The translations under genes were made by a program, and so were the position numbers. DNA of 64,000 nucleotides from contig JALIRH010000010.1 in NCBI GenBank assembly GCA_023055505.1, positions 2,729,501 to 2,793,500 of the forward strand, given 5' to 3'. The DNA comes from Callipepla californica brunnescens (lineage: Eukaryota > Chordata > Aves > Galliformes > Odontophoridae). Shown one piece after another: positions 33,601-46,024 of this stretch (position 1 is the stretch's first letter; the number at the start of each line of letters is the position of its first letter). A model generated the notes under the pieces. That model was not told the origin of the DNA and did no database searches. It was given only the letters and a program-made list of their open reading frames with translations.

Positions 33601-34989
33601 CCTCTCATCTGCCTACCTTACATATAAACTCTGTGTTTGACTGCCTGTTTTTTGTTTTTGTTTTTTTTTAACATGTGTGTGGCTAAACAACTGTGATTTC
33701 TTCCCTATTTCAGTACCTGTAATTTGTCACTTCAGAGGAAACATAAGCATGATGGTGCTTTAACTGAGGGTCAGCACCCACATGCCTTTTCAGCTTGGTA
33801 GAAACAGAGCCTGGATGTTTAGACAAGGAGCCAAAGGCTTGAAGTACAAACAGAAGCAGAAGATGAAAGAGGACTAACTACCTTCAATCCATTATATTTT
33901 GTGGTTTTTTTTTTTTTTTAATTATTATTATTATTATGTAGTAACTTACGTTTAAGCCAGATGGTTTTTTATTAATCTCCTTTTGGTTACTTGATTATGG
34001 GAACCTTGTTTTAACTTGTGCCAGCTGTGGATAATAGTTTTCTTACAGCCTCCACCATGCTCATGCTGGAAGCCACTTTTCTCACTTGAATGAGTCACCA
34101 GCTTCCCTCCCCCACATATACACATACACACACCAGCTGCTCCCAGAGAAGGGCAAGGGGCAAGGAAAAAAAAAAGAAAATATTTTTGGAGGTGAGAGAG
34201 GGGGAGGGATGCAGGGAGATGGGTGGGATACAGAAAGGAGACAAATCAGACTGTGTGTGCCCTGGAGGGAAATGGAGGGCATGTAGCAGCATCAGCTCAG
34301 CTATGTTCTCAAGCAAAATACCCACCGCTGAAAGATAAAGCATACTAGTTCCAGCCCTGTATCACACTTAGTTATTAAGCATTATGACCGGTGTGGGAAA
34401 CAGCTGACCAACGGAGAACACAGACAGAGTGGGTGCAGAGCCACCTTCCTATACCTTTTTGGAATTAGCCAGCACAATTTAGAGAAGATTGATGCTTTTT
34501 GCAGTTGAGTCATTGCCAGTTTCTTACTCTGATGTGTGTGTGTGCGTATGCATCCAGAGGAAGGACTCTGTGCTCACTCAGTGTGTTTTGTTTTCCATAG
34601 GTTTGACCCAGAGAGATTCAATGAGGATTCAGCCATGACAAACCTCTCCTTGTTGGGTTTTTCAGGAAGCCAGGAGTGCCCAGAGTTGAGGTGAGTATTA
34701 GGAAGCAGGTTTTTGTGTCTCTGGTAGAGTGAAAAGAAAGTTGTTTCAGCCTATTCCAGTTCAAACTGGCAGATTTTTGTTTTGTCAGATTTGCATCGTA
34801 GCAAGATTTTTATTCTCTGTTCCTGCCTCCTTCTTCAGGTTTGCCTATATGGTGGCTACAGTTCTGTTGAGTGTCCTGATAAGAAAGCTATACCTTCACC
34901 CAGTTAAAGGACAAGTCATGGAGACCAAATATGAGCTGGTAACCTCACCAAAGGAGGAAGCCTGGATAACTGTGTCTAAGAGAAGTTAA
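21624..34989 (+). CDS. CYP20A1: Cytochrome P450 20A1, complete, 463 aa
   Basis: Orphan microsomal-type P450 with no established substrate. Coding exons: 21624-21695, 22148-22197, 22285-22451, 25920-26065, 26676-26843, 27510-27588, 28652-28767, 29178-29232, 30618-30738, 31889-32000, 32654-32718, 34601-34690 and 34839-34989 (stop TAA). All introns are GT-AG with matching phases; the total is 1392 bases, 463 residues (human 462). The N-terminus [17 protein letters not shown] is a membrane anchor; then come GSLH-like and [12 protein letters not shown] strands, the helix-K ExxR (ETVR, residues 333-336), the PERF motif (387-390) and the Cys ligand at 410. As known for this family, the haem loop and the I-helix motif are non-canonical. 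Donors of exons 7 (GTTTGT) and 9 (GTGGTT) are weak. The gene starts 100 bases from the divergent dipeptidase ATG. Confidence 0.96.
22452..25919 (+). other. CYP20A1: CYP20A1 intron 3
   Basis: A 3.5-kb intron, phase 1, between GTAAGT at 22452 and TTTCAG before 25920. It contains the antisense CR1 fragment at 23484-24455. Outside the repeat I see no exon-like or RNA gene sequence; the open frame around 25469-25897 has no recognisable similarity. Confidence 0.7.
23484..24455 (-). mobile_element. CR1 LINE, 5'-truncated copy, antisense to CYP20A1
   Basis: Non-LTR retrotransposon of the CR1 family, read on the minus strand. The 5' break is near 24455. The fragment starts in the reverse transcriptase at GVPQGSVLG and keeps the catalytic FADD box (plus-strand bases 24350-24361, context [11 protein letters not shown]). 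The C-terminal part of ORF2 follows ([11 protein letters not shown], YNxPLYS-type and QVYKYLR segments). The 3' end at 23484 carries two copies of the ATTCTATG-like octamer, where CR1 elements end. The frame is broken near 24230, where about two bases are missing relative to the family, and by stops after 23677. The copy is dead. About 970 bp is longer than most bird CR1 fragments. Confidence 0.95.
29178..29232 (+). CDS. CYP20A1: CYP20A1 exon 8, I-helix with atypical oxygen-binding motif
   Basis: Encodes the central I helix, [17 protein letters not shown]. Most P450s have A-G-x-(D/E)-T here; this protein has A277-G278-C279-I280-I281-T282, so the acid is missing and the Thr is displaced. The AG pair is kept. 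This agrees with the known absence of the motif in CYP20A1. Confidence 0.88.
31889..32000 (+). CDS. CYP20A1: CYP20A1 exon 10, K-helix ExxR
   Basis: [17 protein letters not shown] carries the invariant K-helix pair Glu333 and Arg336 (ETVR). The core fold salt bridge is therefore preserved even though the haem loop is degenerate. Confidence 0.9.
34145..34242 (+). repeat. Purine-rich tract with G-runs
   Basis: About 100 bases of mostly A and G in CYP20A1 intron 11: AGAAGGGCAAGGGGCAAGG, an A-run, then GGTGAGAGAGGGGGAGGG and GGGAGATGGGTGGG. It has several GGG runs at short spacing. Confidence 0.7.
34601..34690 (+). CDS. CYP20A1: CYP20A1 exon 12, PERF motif and shortened haem-binding loop
   Basis: The exon holds FDPERF (meander) and the Cys-ligand loop FSGSQECPE with Cys410. 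The usual signature is F-x-x-G-x-R-x-C-x-G; here there is one residue fewer between Phe and Gly, no Arg at the expected place, and Glu instead of the final Gly. The Cys ligand itself is kept. The one-residue deletion is a described property of CYP20A1. Confidence 0.9.
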
Positions 34990-35200
34990 GAACCAACAAA
35001 ACAAAGGTCTGAAAGTGCCAGCAGTGAAGTTCTGGGCAAGTGTCTTAGAAGGAATCATGCTGGCAACACAGTGACTCAGACAAGGAATTTTACATGCAAT
35101 TTTTTTTTTACCTTCCACATTATTAACCACATACCCTTCTTGGGTAATTTTTTCTTATTCAAAAAATAGTTGTATTAAAGTGGATGTAATCTGTATGCTT
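34990..35200 (+). other. CYP20A1: CYP20A1 3' UTR (short form, inferred)
   Basis: Sequence after the TAA stop up to the first poly(A) signal, ATTAAA at 35174-35179, which is followed by GT/T-rich sequence. Later AATAAA copies at 35656-35661 and 35715-35720 could extend it by about 0.5 kb. Confidence 0.5.
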
Positions 35201-38200
35201 TTTTACACTTCTTTTTGCTCAAAGGATTGCAAAGGAAACAACAAAGCCAAGCTGTGGTGTATCTATGAGCTGTCCAGTGCCAGCTAGTTGAAGACTCGAC
35301 CTCTGGTTAGTCCAGCCCCTTCCCAACAGCAGGCAGATCTGGGTAAGAGGCTATGCCTCAGGGCATGCCTATTCATAGATCTCAAGTAGATAAGACCTTG
35401 AAGGCACAAGGACAAAGTCTTTCTCTGTAAATAGGTATTTTTATTCAAAGTGTCTTTCCTTCCCTTGAGCTACAGCTATAACTGTCAAGAAGAGCAGATA
35501 CATCTTGTGGGAAGTATGCGTGAGTGTGTGTGAGAAAAAGAGAAAAAGAAAGTAGGGTGGGAATTGCACCATCAGGTCTCATGCTGCATATGAAATCTTC
35601 CTATGCTGTAGGATTGCAAGGGATGATGGCTGAAAAATGCTAGTAAATAAGGAGGAATAAAATTGGTTTTGCTCCTGAGAAAACAGAACCATTAGTAATA
35701 ACATAATGAAATGAAATAAAACCACAGAACAAAGCCCTGAGAAAGGGATTCTCCATCCCAACAGTTTGGAGGGCAGTGTCTAATCTAATCAGCATCAGAA
35801 ATTGATGACAGGTGCTTGCAATTCATTCATCACTCAGTCAGCAATGAGATTGGTTGTGCAAGAACTGGAAAGGGAGAGTGCTGATTTTATAGGGCTCTGA
35901 ATTAATGTTGTGCTTAATAAGTTAAAAGCCTTTCAAAGAACCTTCTTCCTTCTCCAGAACGAGTGCCAGCCAAAACAGCATCACATGCCACTCAACCACG
36001 TGCTTTTCCCTGCTTTCTTTCTTTCATTCCTGGCTGTAATAGGCCAGCCCTTGACAGATTTTTCAGCACCCTGCTGAATGGCTTGCAAGGCAGGGACCTC
36101 TTACCCCTTTATTTCAGTAGTATTATTGCCATCTGACCTATTCAGATTATGTTTTTTCTACTTCCGATTTTATATAGGATCGTGTTTTGTCTGTTCTTGA
36201 TCTTATTCCTGTAAACATAACTTTTATGTTAGCACCAGTTATTATCCCCCTCCCCACCCAAATGCTGTATTGCGTAGGTGAATTGATGCTCAGACTGCAA
36301 CTCTGTATGCCTGAGCTGTTTTGCACACAGCTACTGATGCACCCCACAGGGAAGTTCAGGGATGTGTAGCTTCCATTAGAGCTGTTTTCTACTGCCTCTG
36401 CAAACAGGAGACACTTCTCATAGGGACACTTGTGTTTTATTTATTTGGGTAGTTGCAATTCCCAGCGCAATTCCCAGCTGCAGACACTGTTCCTTCCTCT
36501 GGCTTTTCCGGGTCAGGAAATCTGCTGCTCTTACATTTTGGCTGTTGTATTGCTGCCAAGTGCTGTTCTGAATGCGGTTCTGTCAGCTCTTGAAGGGTTA
36601 ACATCTGATGCCATCTTCTGTAGGCACCAGACAAAGAAAATTCTGCTTTTGGGTTTAGTGTGTCAGCTCTGCTTTTGGTGGAGCCGTGGAGATTCAGATT
36701 CTCCCCCCGCAGTGCAGTGGGTGTTGGGGGAACGGTAGGACAGAGATGCTGTTCTACTGTTTTTTGTCTGCTGGGCAGAAAAAAAGAGGGTTGTGCAGTT
36801 CATCTTGCTGCCCGTCTTGCATTGATTTTTATAATGAACTGCGAGAAAGCTCTTGCTAATCTGGCCTCCATTTAACTGAAGGTTGGTCATGTCCCCAGAT
36901 GGCAATTCCTGTTAGCCTTTGCTTCGCTGCTTATGCAAAAAATGCTTATTTTTCTTGAAGGTTGCAGATGTTTTCTGAGCCTTGTGGAGAAAGCAGCGTG
37001 ATAAAGGATTTTACTTCAAAGCATCCCTGGTGTACAGAGGAAGCAAAATGGAGGGGAAGAAAATGGTGGAATAGCACTGCCCTGCTAAGAACCAGACTAG
37101 AAATAGCTGACTTGGTCATATAATTGAGTGGCTAAGATGTGCTTTTGTAAAGCCATCTGGTAGGGGTGAAGCTTTCAGACACCAGAAAAGCTTCCCAGCA
37201 GTAATTGTTCATTCTTCTCTTAACAGTATTTCTCTGCCTTTCTGGAGCTATATGGGCCAACTGCCTTGCAGCAGTTGCAGGAGTAAAAAGTTGGAATAAT
37301 TCCCTGTAATTTGTTAAGAATTTTCAGTCTGTACAGGTATCCTGTAAGACAGTACTCTCAGTCTGGGCCAGTTACCTAACACGCTACAGCAGTCTGTGGC
37401 TCAAAGTGCTGGAGAAGGCCAGTGACCAGTTTGTGTTTGCCAAAAGCTGATGTTAAGAAAAAGGCCCTGACTCATCATTTCAGGTTGGGTGTTGAACACT
37501 GGGAGAAAGGAGGGACGTGAGTATCTCTCAGACATTCCTTACTCATTGCCCAGAGTGACACCAAGGACATGGCCACATTGTTTGCTGCAGTAAGTTTCCA
37601 TTCCACTCTTTGTGGCAATCATTTCCAACAGCCTGATTCTCAAGATAAAATGCTCTGCTGATCAGACAAACTGGAGCTCCTTCTATCTTGCAACAAAGCT
37701 CCTTCTTTCTATGGGAATGTTCATTGATTAGAACTTTATCATGGAGTTGTAGTACATTCCAGCTGGAAGCTTGAAATACCAGCTTTGTTCCTTTCTCCCT
37801 TCACCCCTTGTCCCACATACACTGTCAAATGTTTCTTTTTAGTCCTGGTTTTCTAAGGAAGATGTAGTCAGAGTTTGCTTTTCACCCCACGTATTTCTGA
37901 CCATTTTATCCCTTTCTCCTCCTCTTACAAGAAATAATTTGCGAGCTTTTGGATCAAATTAACTGCATTTGTCAGGGATCAGGGTTTGAAATCTCAACAG
38001 AAATTTATAATGTGTATACATATATAATTCAGGAAACTATTGCTTTTTATGCTTCATATCCCTACACCAGAAAGCTGCTTCACAAATTCCTCTAGGTGGT
38101 TTTGAAGAGCATGCAAAAAAACTGTCATTTCATTCCTAGGACTATTACTGCAGAACAAGCTTTAACAGAAGGCTGCAAATTAATGGAAGGCGAGAGGCTA

Positions 38201-41200
38201 AATATATCTCAGTGCCTGTGCAACCTGCTGCTATCAGAAGCAGCAGCCAGCACAGGTGCTGGGAGCAGTCGAGCCATTGGAAATTGACTCTCATGGTGGC
38301 CAACAAAGGTGTATGCTGCTGCCGCTCATCCTGGTGACAACTGGTTGAACAGTTAACATAACTTTGTGGAATAGGCAGCTTGTTGAGCTAGCCTCCCACT
38401 ACCTCCAGAATAACCATGAGTGGCATTACGTCTAGGTTTTAATTAACCTGGGCTGCATGTAGAGCTGTTATTGCAAAGCAGTAATATCTTCTCCTTTTCC
38501 CAGCAGTTTAAGGATTTGCCTGTAATGGCAGTGGTATGCAGTGCAGGGCTGAGGGCTGTATGTTTTATTTTCTGCCATAAAATGGAAAGGATGATTTTTG
38601 CAACTTCTGTACTGTTTGCTGCAAAAAGTAAGTGTTGTTTTTTGGACAGATTGGATGTTTGCTGATTTAAAGTACCTTAGGGCTGCCCTTTTGCCAGCTC
38701 CCCCATTAGCCAATTACATGAACTAGGAGCTGCTGGCAATTCAAAATGGGGAAACTGTATGTTTCTCTCATTGCATAGTTCATTCATCAACGTTTTGGTA
38801 CTACTTGACCCACAGTGTTGCCATCTTACTATCTCAGGAGCTGTGTGCATTCTCACTGAAAACAAGAGGTCTGGCCTCTCACTGGAGCCATGGCTGACCT
38901 TCCCAAAGTTTCTACTCTTGTTACAGGAAAGGCTTCCTGGCAGGCACCCATGGATATGGATGTATCCTGGTCTACAGATTATTGGCTTACTTTATGTGCT
39001 TGTATCCTTCTGTAGGGCAAGTGGAAGTGGGCAGAGCAGTACCTTCATGAAAGCATGTAGAACATACAGGACTTCACCTGTTTCTGTACCCATTTTGTCA
39101 AGAGTGACGGGAAAGGAGAAAAGAGATTTAAGAGAATACAAATGTTCGTCACAAGTGGGTCATGCCACCGAGAAGTAGAACTGTTGTAGTTACTGTGTCA
39201 GCTCATTGTTACTTTCCACTTGTCCAAAACAGAAATTGTTGGAAAATATTACTGCTGTCTTTTTCTGTAGCATGAGAACGTGCACCCACTTTGGCATCTC
39301 CCTCTAGTTGAGCTCAGGACTGTTTTTTAGCAATCAGTCTTCAACTAAACAAAAGGCCTGTTTGGCATCTCTTAAGATTCAATGCCAGGTTTTTGGCGGT
39401 AGCAGACGGAGAAGAGGAACTACCACACAGAGGAAAAAAAAAAAAAAGATGAAGAAAATGTTCATCACATATGGAGGGTGGGGAAGGAGAGAAGATAAGG
39501 GTTTCCATGGCAACATTCCTTGAAGATAAGTATTTTTAAATCTGTGTGAATTTCAGCATTCAAAACACAGTTGTGTTTCCCACAAAAGGATTTGGAGGAA
39601 GGTGGAGCATAAAGAATTTTTTCCCGTACTTTTCAGGTCATTCCTTCTTTTCAGAGAAGCCTGAACCCAAGATAAATGAACTATATGCAATTGCTCTGGT
39701 GTTATTGCTCCTGTTAAAAAAAAGTCTTTCCTAGAAGCGAGAAGTATTGGTTGAAGTTCTGTGTTTGCACTGGCAACTCTGGCCAAAGCATTTGATCATC
39801 TCTTTAATAGGAAAAGTGATTTAATTAGATCAGTTTAATTAGATCCAGTAAAAAGCCACAAGGACAAATTCCAGGCTAAACCCAGTGTAAATCAGAGCAA
39901 GATCATGTAGATGACTCTCAGTTCAATGATAACAAAGATAAGGTAATAGAGGTCTTGGCCTAAGAGGAGGGGATGTAGTGGAACTGAATGGAGAGGAGCC
40001 AGACACAGTGTGTCTCTGGTGAGCTCGTTTGCAGCGATGACAGTGAAGCATCACTGCAGGTAAGCAGGGGATGTTCCTGTGATGCTATCAGGCAAGCTAT
40101 GTTTGCGCTTTTTATTGAGTATCAGCGCTGAGGCTGCTCCTGACTCTCTGAAGCTTTTCTTTTCCCATCTCCACATAGCTGAGCTCCTTGTGGGCACTGG
40201 CATGCTGTGCTCCCACCTCCCTGCTGGCACCCAGGCAGGTCAGCTCTGTCACAAACCTGGCAGTGAGACAGGCAGTGCTGTGCCTGCTTGGCTGCCAACT
40301 TTCTCATCTCACCCAAAAAAGGCTTTTTTTTTTTTTTTTTTTTTTAAAACCAGTCGCTTCCAACTCAGTAATGACTCAGACACTGCAGCAAGGGTAAAAT
40401 GATCATCTTCCCTTTCAAACTTTGACGGCAGAAAGCCCTGGGTGGCCTCTCTGAAAAGACAGAGCTTGCTGGGCATTGCTGTTGGCTGGCTCTGGTTCTT
40501 TAATTTAACGGATCGAACTGATACTCCTACAGCACTATATATCTGCTGGCTCAGGGACTGTGCTTCAGCAGTAGACTAAATGAATCTTACAAGCTATTAG
40601 TGTTCAGCAGTCTTGAGGAGGGGTGTCTGGGTGGAAAGAATAGTCATACATAAAGCGAGGGTGCTATTGCCTTTTCAGGCTTTGTCCCACTATCCCTGGA
40701 TCATGAATCCAGGAAACAACACTAAAAAGAAAAGCAGGAAGTCATATTTGGGCACTTAACTTTTGAAGTGAGAGAGGGGAACAAATAAGGGTGTCTGAAA
40801 AAGCAAAGTTCATATTATCAGGCTGGAAATCAGCACCTTGTAGCATTGTTTTATACTGGCTGAGATCTTGGTACAGAATAAACTCAGATCTAGGTAAGGC
40901 AACTTATCAACGTCCCTACACCTTCATTGATAAAACCTAACAGGCAGTGTGAAAAAATCTGAATTTTATTACTCTTTCATCTTCTATTGGAATTCATTAC
41001 TATCAGATCAGTTATTTTCAATTTTGGGACTAACATTCATGCCCTGATGTCAGCACTAACATGACAATGCATTTGTAGTTTCTTAGACTGAAAAGCAACT
41101 GACCTGCTGATGCAGGGCTTATTAGCTAAGCACTGATTGATCAAATATATCATGTTTATTCCTTCACTTTAGTTAAGACCACTGTGCATTTTGTGCTACA

Positions 41201-44200
41201 CACTGGTGATCTGGTTCCGCACGTTTGCCTTACAGCTGAGCCCTGGAAGATGCAGAAACTCTGGAATATCTAAATAACAGAAATGCAGCAACTTCAGTCC
41301 CTACTTGGCAACCTTCCAGTGTGACACAAGCTGACTCCTACTCCATCTGCAGGTGCTTGTAAGTTAGCTGGTTACAGAAAAGGACTTCAGGATACCGTGG
41401 GTGTTAGATGGCTGTAAATGGTTTGCTGCCGTGCCAGGGAGCTGTTCCCTTGTTACACCACTTATGAGCATCCTCACATAGCTCTAAGCCCTGCAAATAG
41501 TTTCCAGGCCAAAAAGCCCTGCCTTTAGGCAGGCTGGCTGCCTGTGCTTGGGGAGAAAGGTAGTTGGTTGCCCACTGTGTGACAGATTAGCTTCTAACCA
41601 CATCTTGGCTCTCTGATGCGGCTGTCCTGCTTTTGCAAGCTCTTCCAGGAGTCTGAGTGGAAGAAAGGTGCCTTGAGAGAAGAATGAGCTATGTGAGTTA
41701 ATGGGAGCTGACAGGGATGCCTGCAAGAATACACCATTGCATATTGTGAAAAAGCAGCAGAACCAATGGTTACAGCTGCCCCACATTCATTGGTGAGCAG
41801 GGTACTTGGGAACAGAAAGTGTTCGAAGTACTTAGCATTTCCACCATGCAGAATTCACATTAAATTTGTGCCTTGATTTTTGTGGTATTTTTCTTGTAAA
41901 AGGAAGGAGCAAACTCACTGGTTGCTAGCTGTCTGCTCTAAATTAACCTCAGGCGTGGGCCTGTGCTTTCAAACCTTTGTATGACTGTGACTGTTATTTA
42001 TGCTGTGTGATTGCACTGAATGCCACTGACTATTCATATTTTAGCCTAGCAACTAGTTGTGGCTTTTACAAACCAAGTTTTTGAAATTGTTTGGGTGTTT
42101 GAATACCTGACTAAGTGCCTAGAAGTCCGTGCAAATCCAGTATAGCAGCAATACAAAAAACTGGGAACGATATGTACAGCTTGCTGGGTCAGGCCTCTGG
42201 TTTTATATCCCAATAGCTGCATAGGTAGGGCTTGTTGCTGTGTGTGTGCCATAGTGAACCTCTTTTGTGCTTGAAAAAGCTTGATGGTGACTTTTTCCAG
42301 TAAAGGTAAAAATAATGCAAACCTACATCCTGCATTAGTCTTTATATATTTTATAGCTGTACTGTTCCAGTGTGGTAAACTGAGGCGAGCAATCACATTT
42401 TCTCGATTACCCTCAAGAACTGGAAACCCTTATCACCTCTCTGTATCTTTCTCCCACTGCTGCGCTGGTCTTGAAATTGTCATCACAGCTAAAAATCCTC
42501 ATTCTGTAAATTAAACCATGTCTTAAAAATCAAAAGTAACAGTGCAGCTTCCTCATAAAACTCCACCAAGGCTTTTGCTGATGTGACTCACTCAATTACT
42601 CATGTAGGCAGACATTCCGATAATAAAGGTAGTTAATGGAAAGCAGTGAGAAATACTGCTGGTTCCTGAGGAGGCAGGGGAGTGGGAAGGCTACTGCAGG
42701 CATTTTATCCTTGGAGCTGTTGAATTCACCTAGCTCTCAGACTTTTTTTTAAGATAAAGATTTCTGGTTGTTTTTATTTTTTGATTTTTAATAAAACAGC
42801 TTGAAAAATCAAATTGGCAGTAGAGGAACAAAAGTACACCAGCTGTGTATGTGCTCCTCTCCTCCCCTTCCTATGTGCTGGAAATGATAGCCAGTCTGTG
42901 TTCCAATTCATTCTCTTTATCCTAGTGACGCGTATACTTAAACAACACTCAGTACTCACTAATGAGCTCTGGATTCCTGAATCAAGGAGCACAGCTATCA
43001 AGTGGCTAAATGAGCCTGTAGATTGGAGATGTTACCAGGACCGGATTTTTCTGGAATAAATATTAGGCCCCAGAGATTTGGTCATGTAATACTGCCATAA
43101 GGCAGACATTTCAGTGGACGTACACTGGAAGAATATGGCACCTTTTGAAGCTGTCGGGTCAGGAAATTATTAAAGAATAGTGAGATACTACATGAATGTG
43201 TGAGCAGCCGTATCCAGTGAAGCTATAGCTGTGTGATGGTTTCAAGGAGACATAGAATTAAGCCAAAACTAGTTCTAATGGAAGCAGACAAACTGATTAG
43301 AGCTGTGGGCTGGCTGGCATTCGCAAGACAACCAGAATTAATTCTTGGTTGTGTAGCCCTGAGGCTGCTAGATAATTGAGGGGGGTGTGGCTGTGTGACC
43401 CCCCTTCGGACAAGAAGGATGCATATGAAAATGGAGAGGACATGAGGATGTGCTCATTCCTCACGCAAGATGAGGTGGGAGGGAGACTACAGCTTGACTT
43501 GTAAGATAGAGCTTCTGGCACAGAGAAGCATTGCATGGGTGTTGAGGCTGTGGACCTGAGTAAGTAAGCTGTCAGATTATATTTAGCAGATACGCTCTGC
43601 AGAAAAGCGCAGAGAGAAGGAGGGGAACTAATGCATAGCTGGGCTCTGTGGGTAGCAAGCTCACAGAGCAAAGAATGAGGCTATTTAGAGAATGAATTGC
43701 CTTGGTGCTCCTGATTCAAATAAATCTCTGTGTGAGCCTAGGGTTCTGCACAGACCTGTATGATGTCCCTGAACAGCAGAGCTCAGCTTTATTTATCCTT
43801 CATTAATAGCTCAGCTGCAGACCTTTAGGTGAAGGGTGACCAACCTGTGCCTTTGAGCTGTTCACCTCTGGCCCCACAGGAGAGTTGTCTTCTGCAGCAA
43901 TACTGTTCCCTGGATGTGGAAGCAGTAGGGGCTCTTGAAACCAGTGTCACAGCTGCTGTATCCCCCAGCTGCACACAGTGCTAAAGAGTCAGAGATGGAA
44001 AAAATAAATATCCTTTTCCTTGTATGAGATAGATCAAACCCTGTATGCTGGCGGATGCATGATAGTTGGTTGTTTGGGTCCTGTTTTGTATTCCTGGGCT
44101 ATATTTTGTCCTGAATCAGTGCCTGCCCATGAGGTGATAGCCCCAGTGCAGTAAGCTGACCTGACATGGGCTTTAGCTGCCAGAGGAGGGAAGTTGTGTT

Positions 44201-45969
44201 TTTCTTGGCTATCTCCATCATAAAATCATAAAATGATAAATAATGAAGCTTTCTCATGGTGACACTCCTGCTCTCATCATGGTCCTAAGATGTAGGATTG
44301 CATGCACATAGTTTTAGAGGTCTGCTCATACATAGAGAAGGAACAGAGCTGTGAAGAGACAGCTTGTTTTACACAAGAAATCTGTGCCAGGTCTGTGCAG
44401 TGACCCTATGCTACCTGAGAATCAGGTCACTGCTTTAACTATGAAGACCGACTTTATGCTGATCTGCAAGTAGTTTACAGAGCACAGTGATGCAGGATGG
44501 TGCTTTTAAGTGCTGTGACGGAAGAGCTGGAAAAACATTTTTTCATAGCTAGATGGGTAAACTGATTTTGATGGCGTGACCAGGTGTCCACCAGTAAGGC
44601 TACAAGCCCACAAAAGCATTTCTGTTTGTCTTCTTTACAAAGAGAAGAGTTAAATCTGAGGAGCAAGACAAGGTGGTGGAAAGAGGGAATGTCTCCTCGG
44701 GACCTCAAGTAAAATGAGTTTGAGCCCGTATATAGATGTCAGCTTTCATTGTGCAGTTTCCTGGTCATCTGTGGTAAAGGAGATGTGTGGCAGTCTGCAG
44801 ACAGAGATAAGGACAAGGCGGAGGAGCTGTGTTTTGATCAGTGTACTGTGATTTGAGAAACAATGGGTCCAACTCAGGAAACTTGAAAGGGAGCAAAAGT
44901 TAACATGTCTGCAAGTATGATATTAAAAAAATGAAAAATCCCATAACCCAACAATTAGCAAACTGAGTAGAGCTGTGAAAGTTATGTGGACAAAGTTGGA
45001 GTTCCTGGGTAATAAGTAAAAATGGTTAGAGGGGGAGAATAAGTTCATAACTTAGGACTGTGGGAGTGGGCTTTTTTTTGTGTTTGTTTTTGAAGAGTGC
45101 AGGTGGTAAGGGTAGTGTTGGAATAGCCTGAGTATTTCACTTGTGACTGATGTTTGCAGTGTGTCTGCCACATGATATGCCTTGTTTTGCACTGTTACCA
45201 GCCAAAGCAGGCTGGGTGGGGGAAAGAGAATATCTCATTCTCCTGTGTTTGGAATCTTCCCTGCATACCCAGTTGGGAGCCCAGGTCCCACCAAATCAAT
45301 GCCTGAACACTCAGAGTCATCAGCAAGGACAGAATTTCATGCTGATAGTTTTCAGTGGGAGATTCAAAAGCAGAATGCAGAAATGGGTCATCCTCTACCT
45401 TTGGCTCTGCCAGCTTACATGGGGGAGGAATTTGGCCTGTTGTGTTCAAAATTATTTAGATCTGAAATACTTGCTTTTCTGCTGCAGCTCAGCCCTGTGG
45501 GGATGCACACACTCTGCGTGACATGCCACATAAAGGCACAGAGACTAGGGTACAAAAAAACCCCAAAACAACCAGAAATCTAAAATGTAGATTCTTCCTA
45601 AGAGTGTAAGGAGTCACATCCCTGATATATTTATTGAGTCTTCATGAAGGAAGGACTCAGACAGCATAGATGTTAGAAGCAAAAAATGGAGATGAGAACA
45701 AATTCTGCTTGCCATTCTTTTCCACATAGCTCTGGATCCATTTTATAGAACCTGGAGAGCAGTGGCCAAGTGTTTTCTGGTGTAATGGACAGTAGTGGTC
45801 ACCCATGTTGCCTGCCTCTCAGGTTTTCAAGACATAATCATGTGTGTTAAAGCCCTTACTGGTCTATTCTTCTCAACTGTTTTCATAGATAACTGTAATA
45901 TTCAGTCCTTTGCTGTACACACATTCAGAAATGTCACTTGTAATAAGCATCATCCACAACCTGACCCTC

Positions 45970-46024
45970 TGAGAGAGAGAGAGATGGAGAGAGTGAGAGG
46001 GGTGTGTGTGCATGTGTGTGTGTG
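45970..46024. repeat. GA/GT compound microsatellite
   Basis: A run of GAGAGA changes to GTGTGTG with a few interruptions (GATGGAGAGAGTGAGAGG, then GTGTGTGTGCATGTGTGTG). It is a purine tract followed by alternating purine-pyrimidine DNA. Confidence 0.85.

Larger units (their letters stand above)
26066..34838 (+). other. CYP20A1: CYP20A1 introns 4-12
   Basis: Nine introns; the largest are 27589-28651, 29233-30617, 30739-31888 and 32719-34600. No repeat family is recognised. Intron 11 contains a short (CA)-rich stretch near 34115-34132 and the purine-rich tract at 34145-34242. No internal gene was recognised on either strand. Confidence 0.6.

Noticed and set aside
43297..43671. 124-codon minus-strand open frame in the CYP20A1-ABI2 interval
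   Set aside because: No recognisable motif, no CpG promoter and no flanking splice-linked coding sequence; length is compatible with chance.
45150..45583. Two overlapping plus-strand frames of 123 and 133 codons
   Set aside because: Both are equally long in different frames and neither resembles a known protein, which points to chance.
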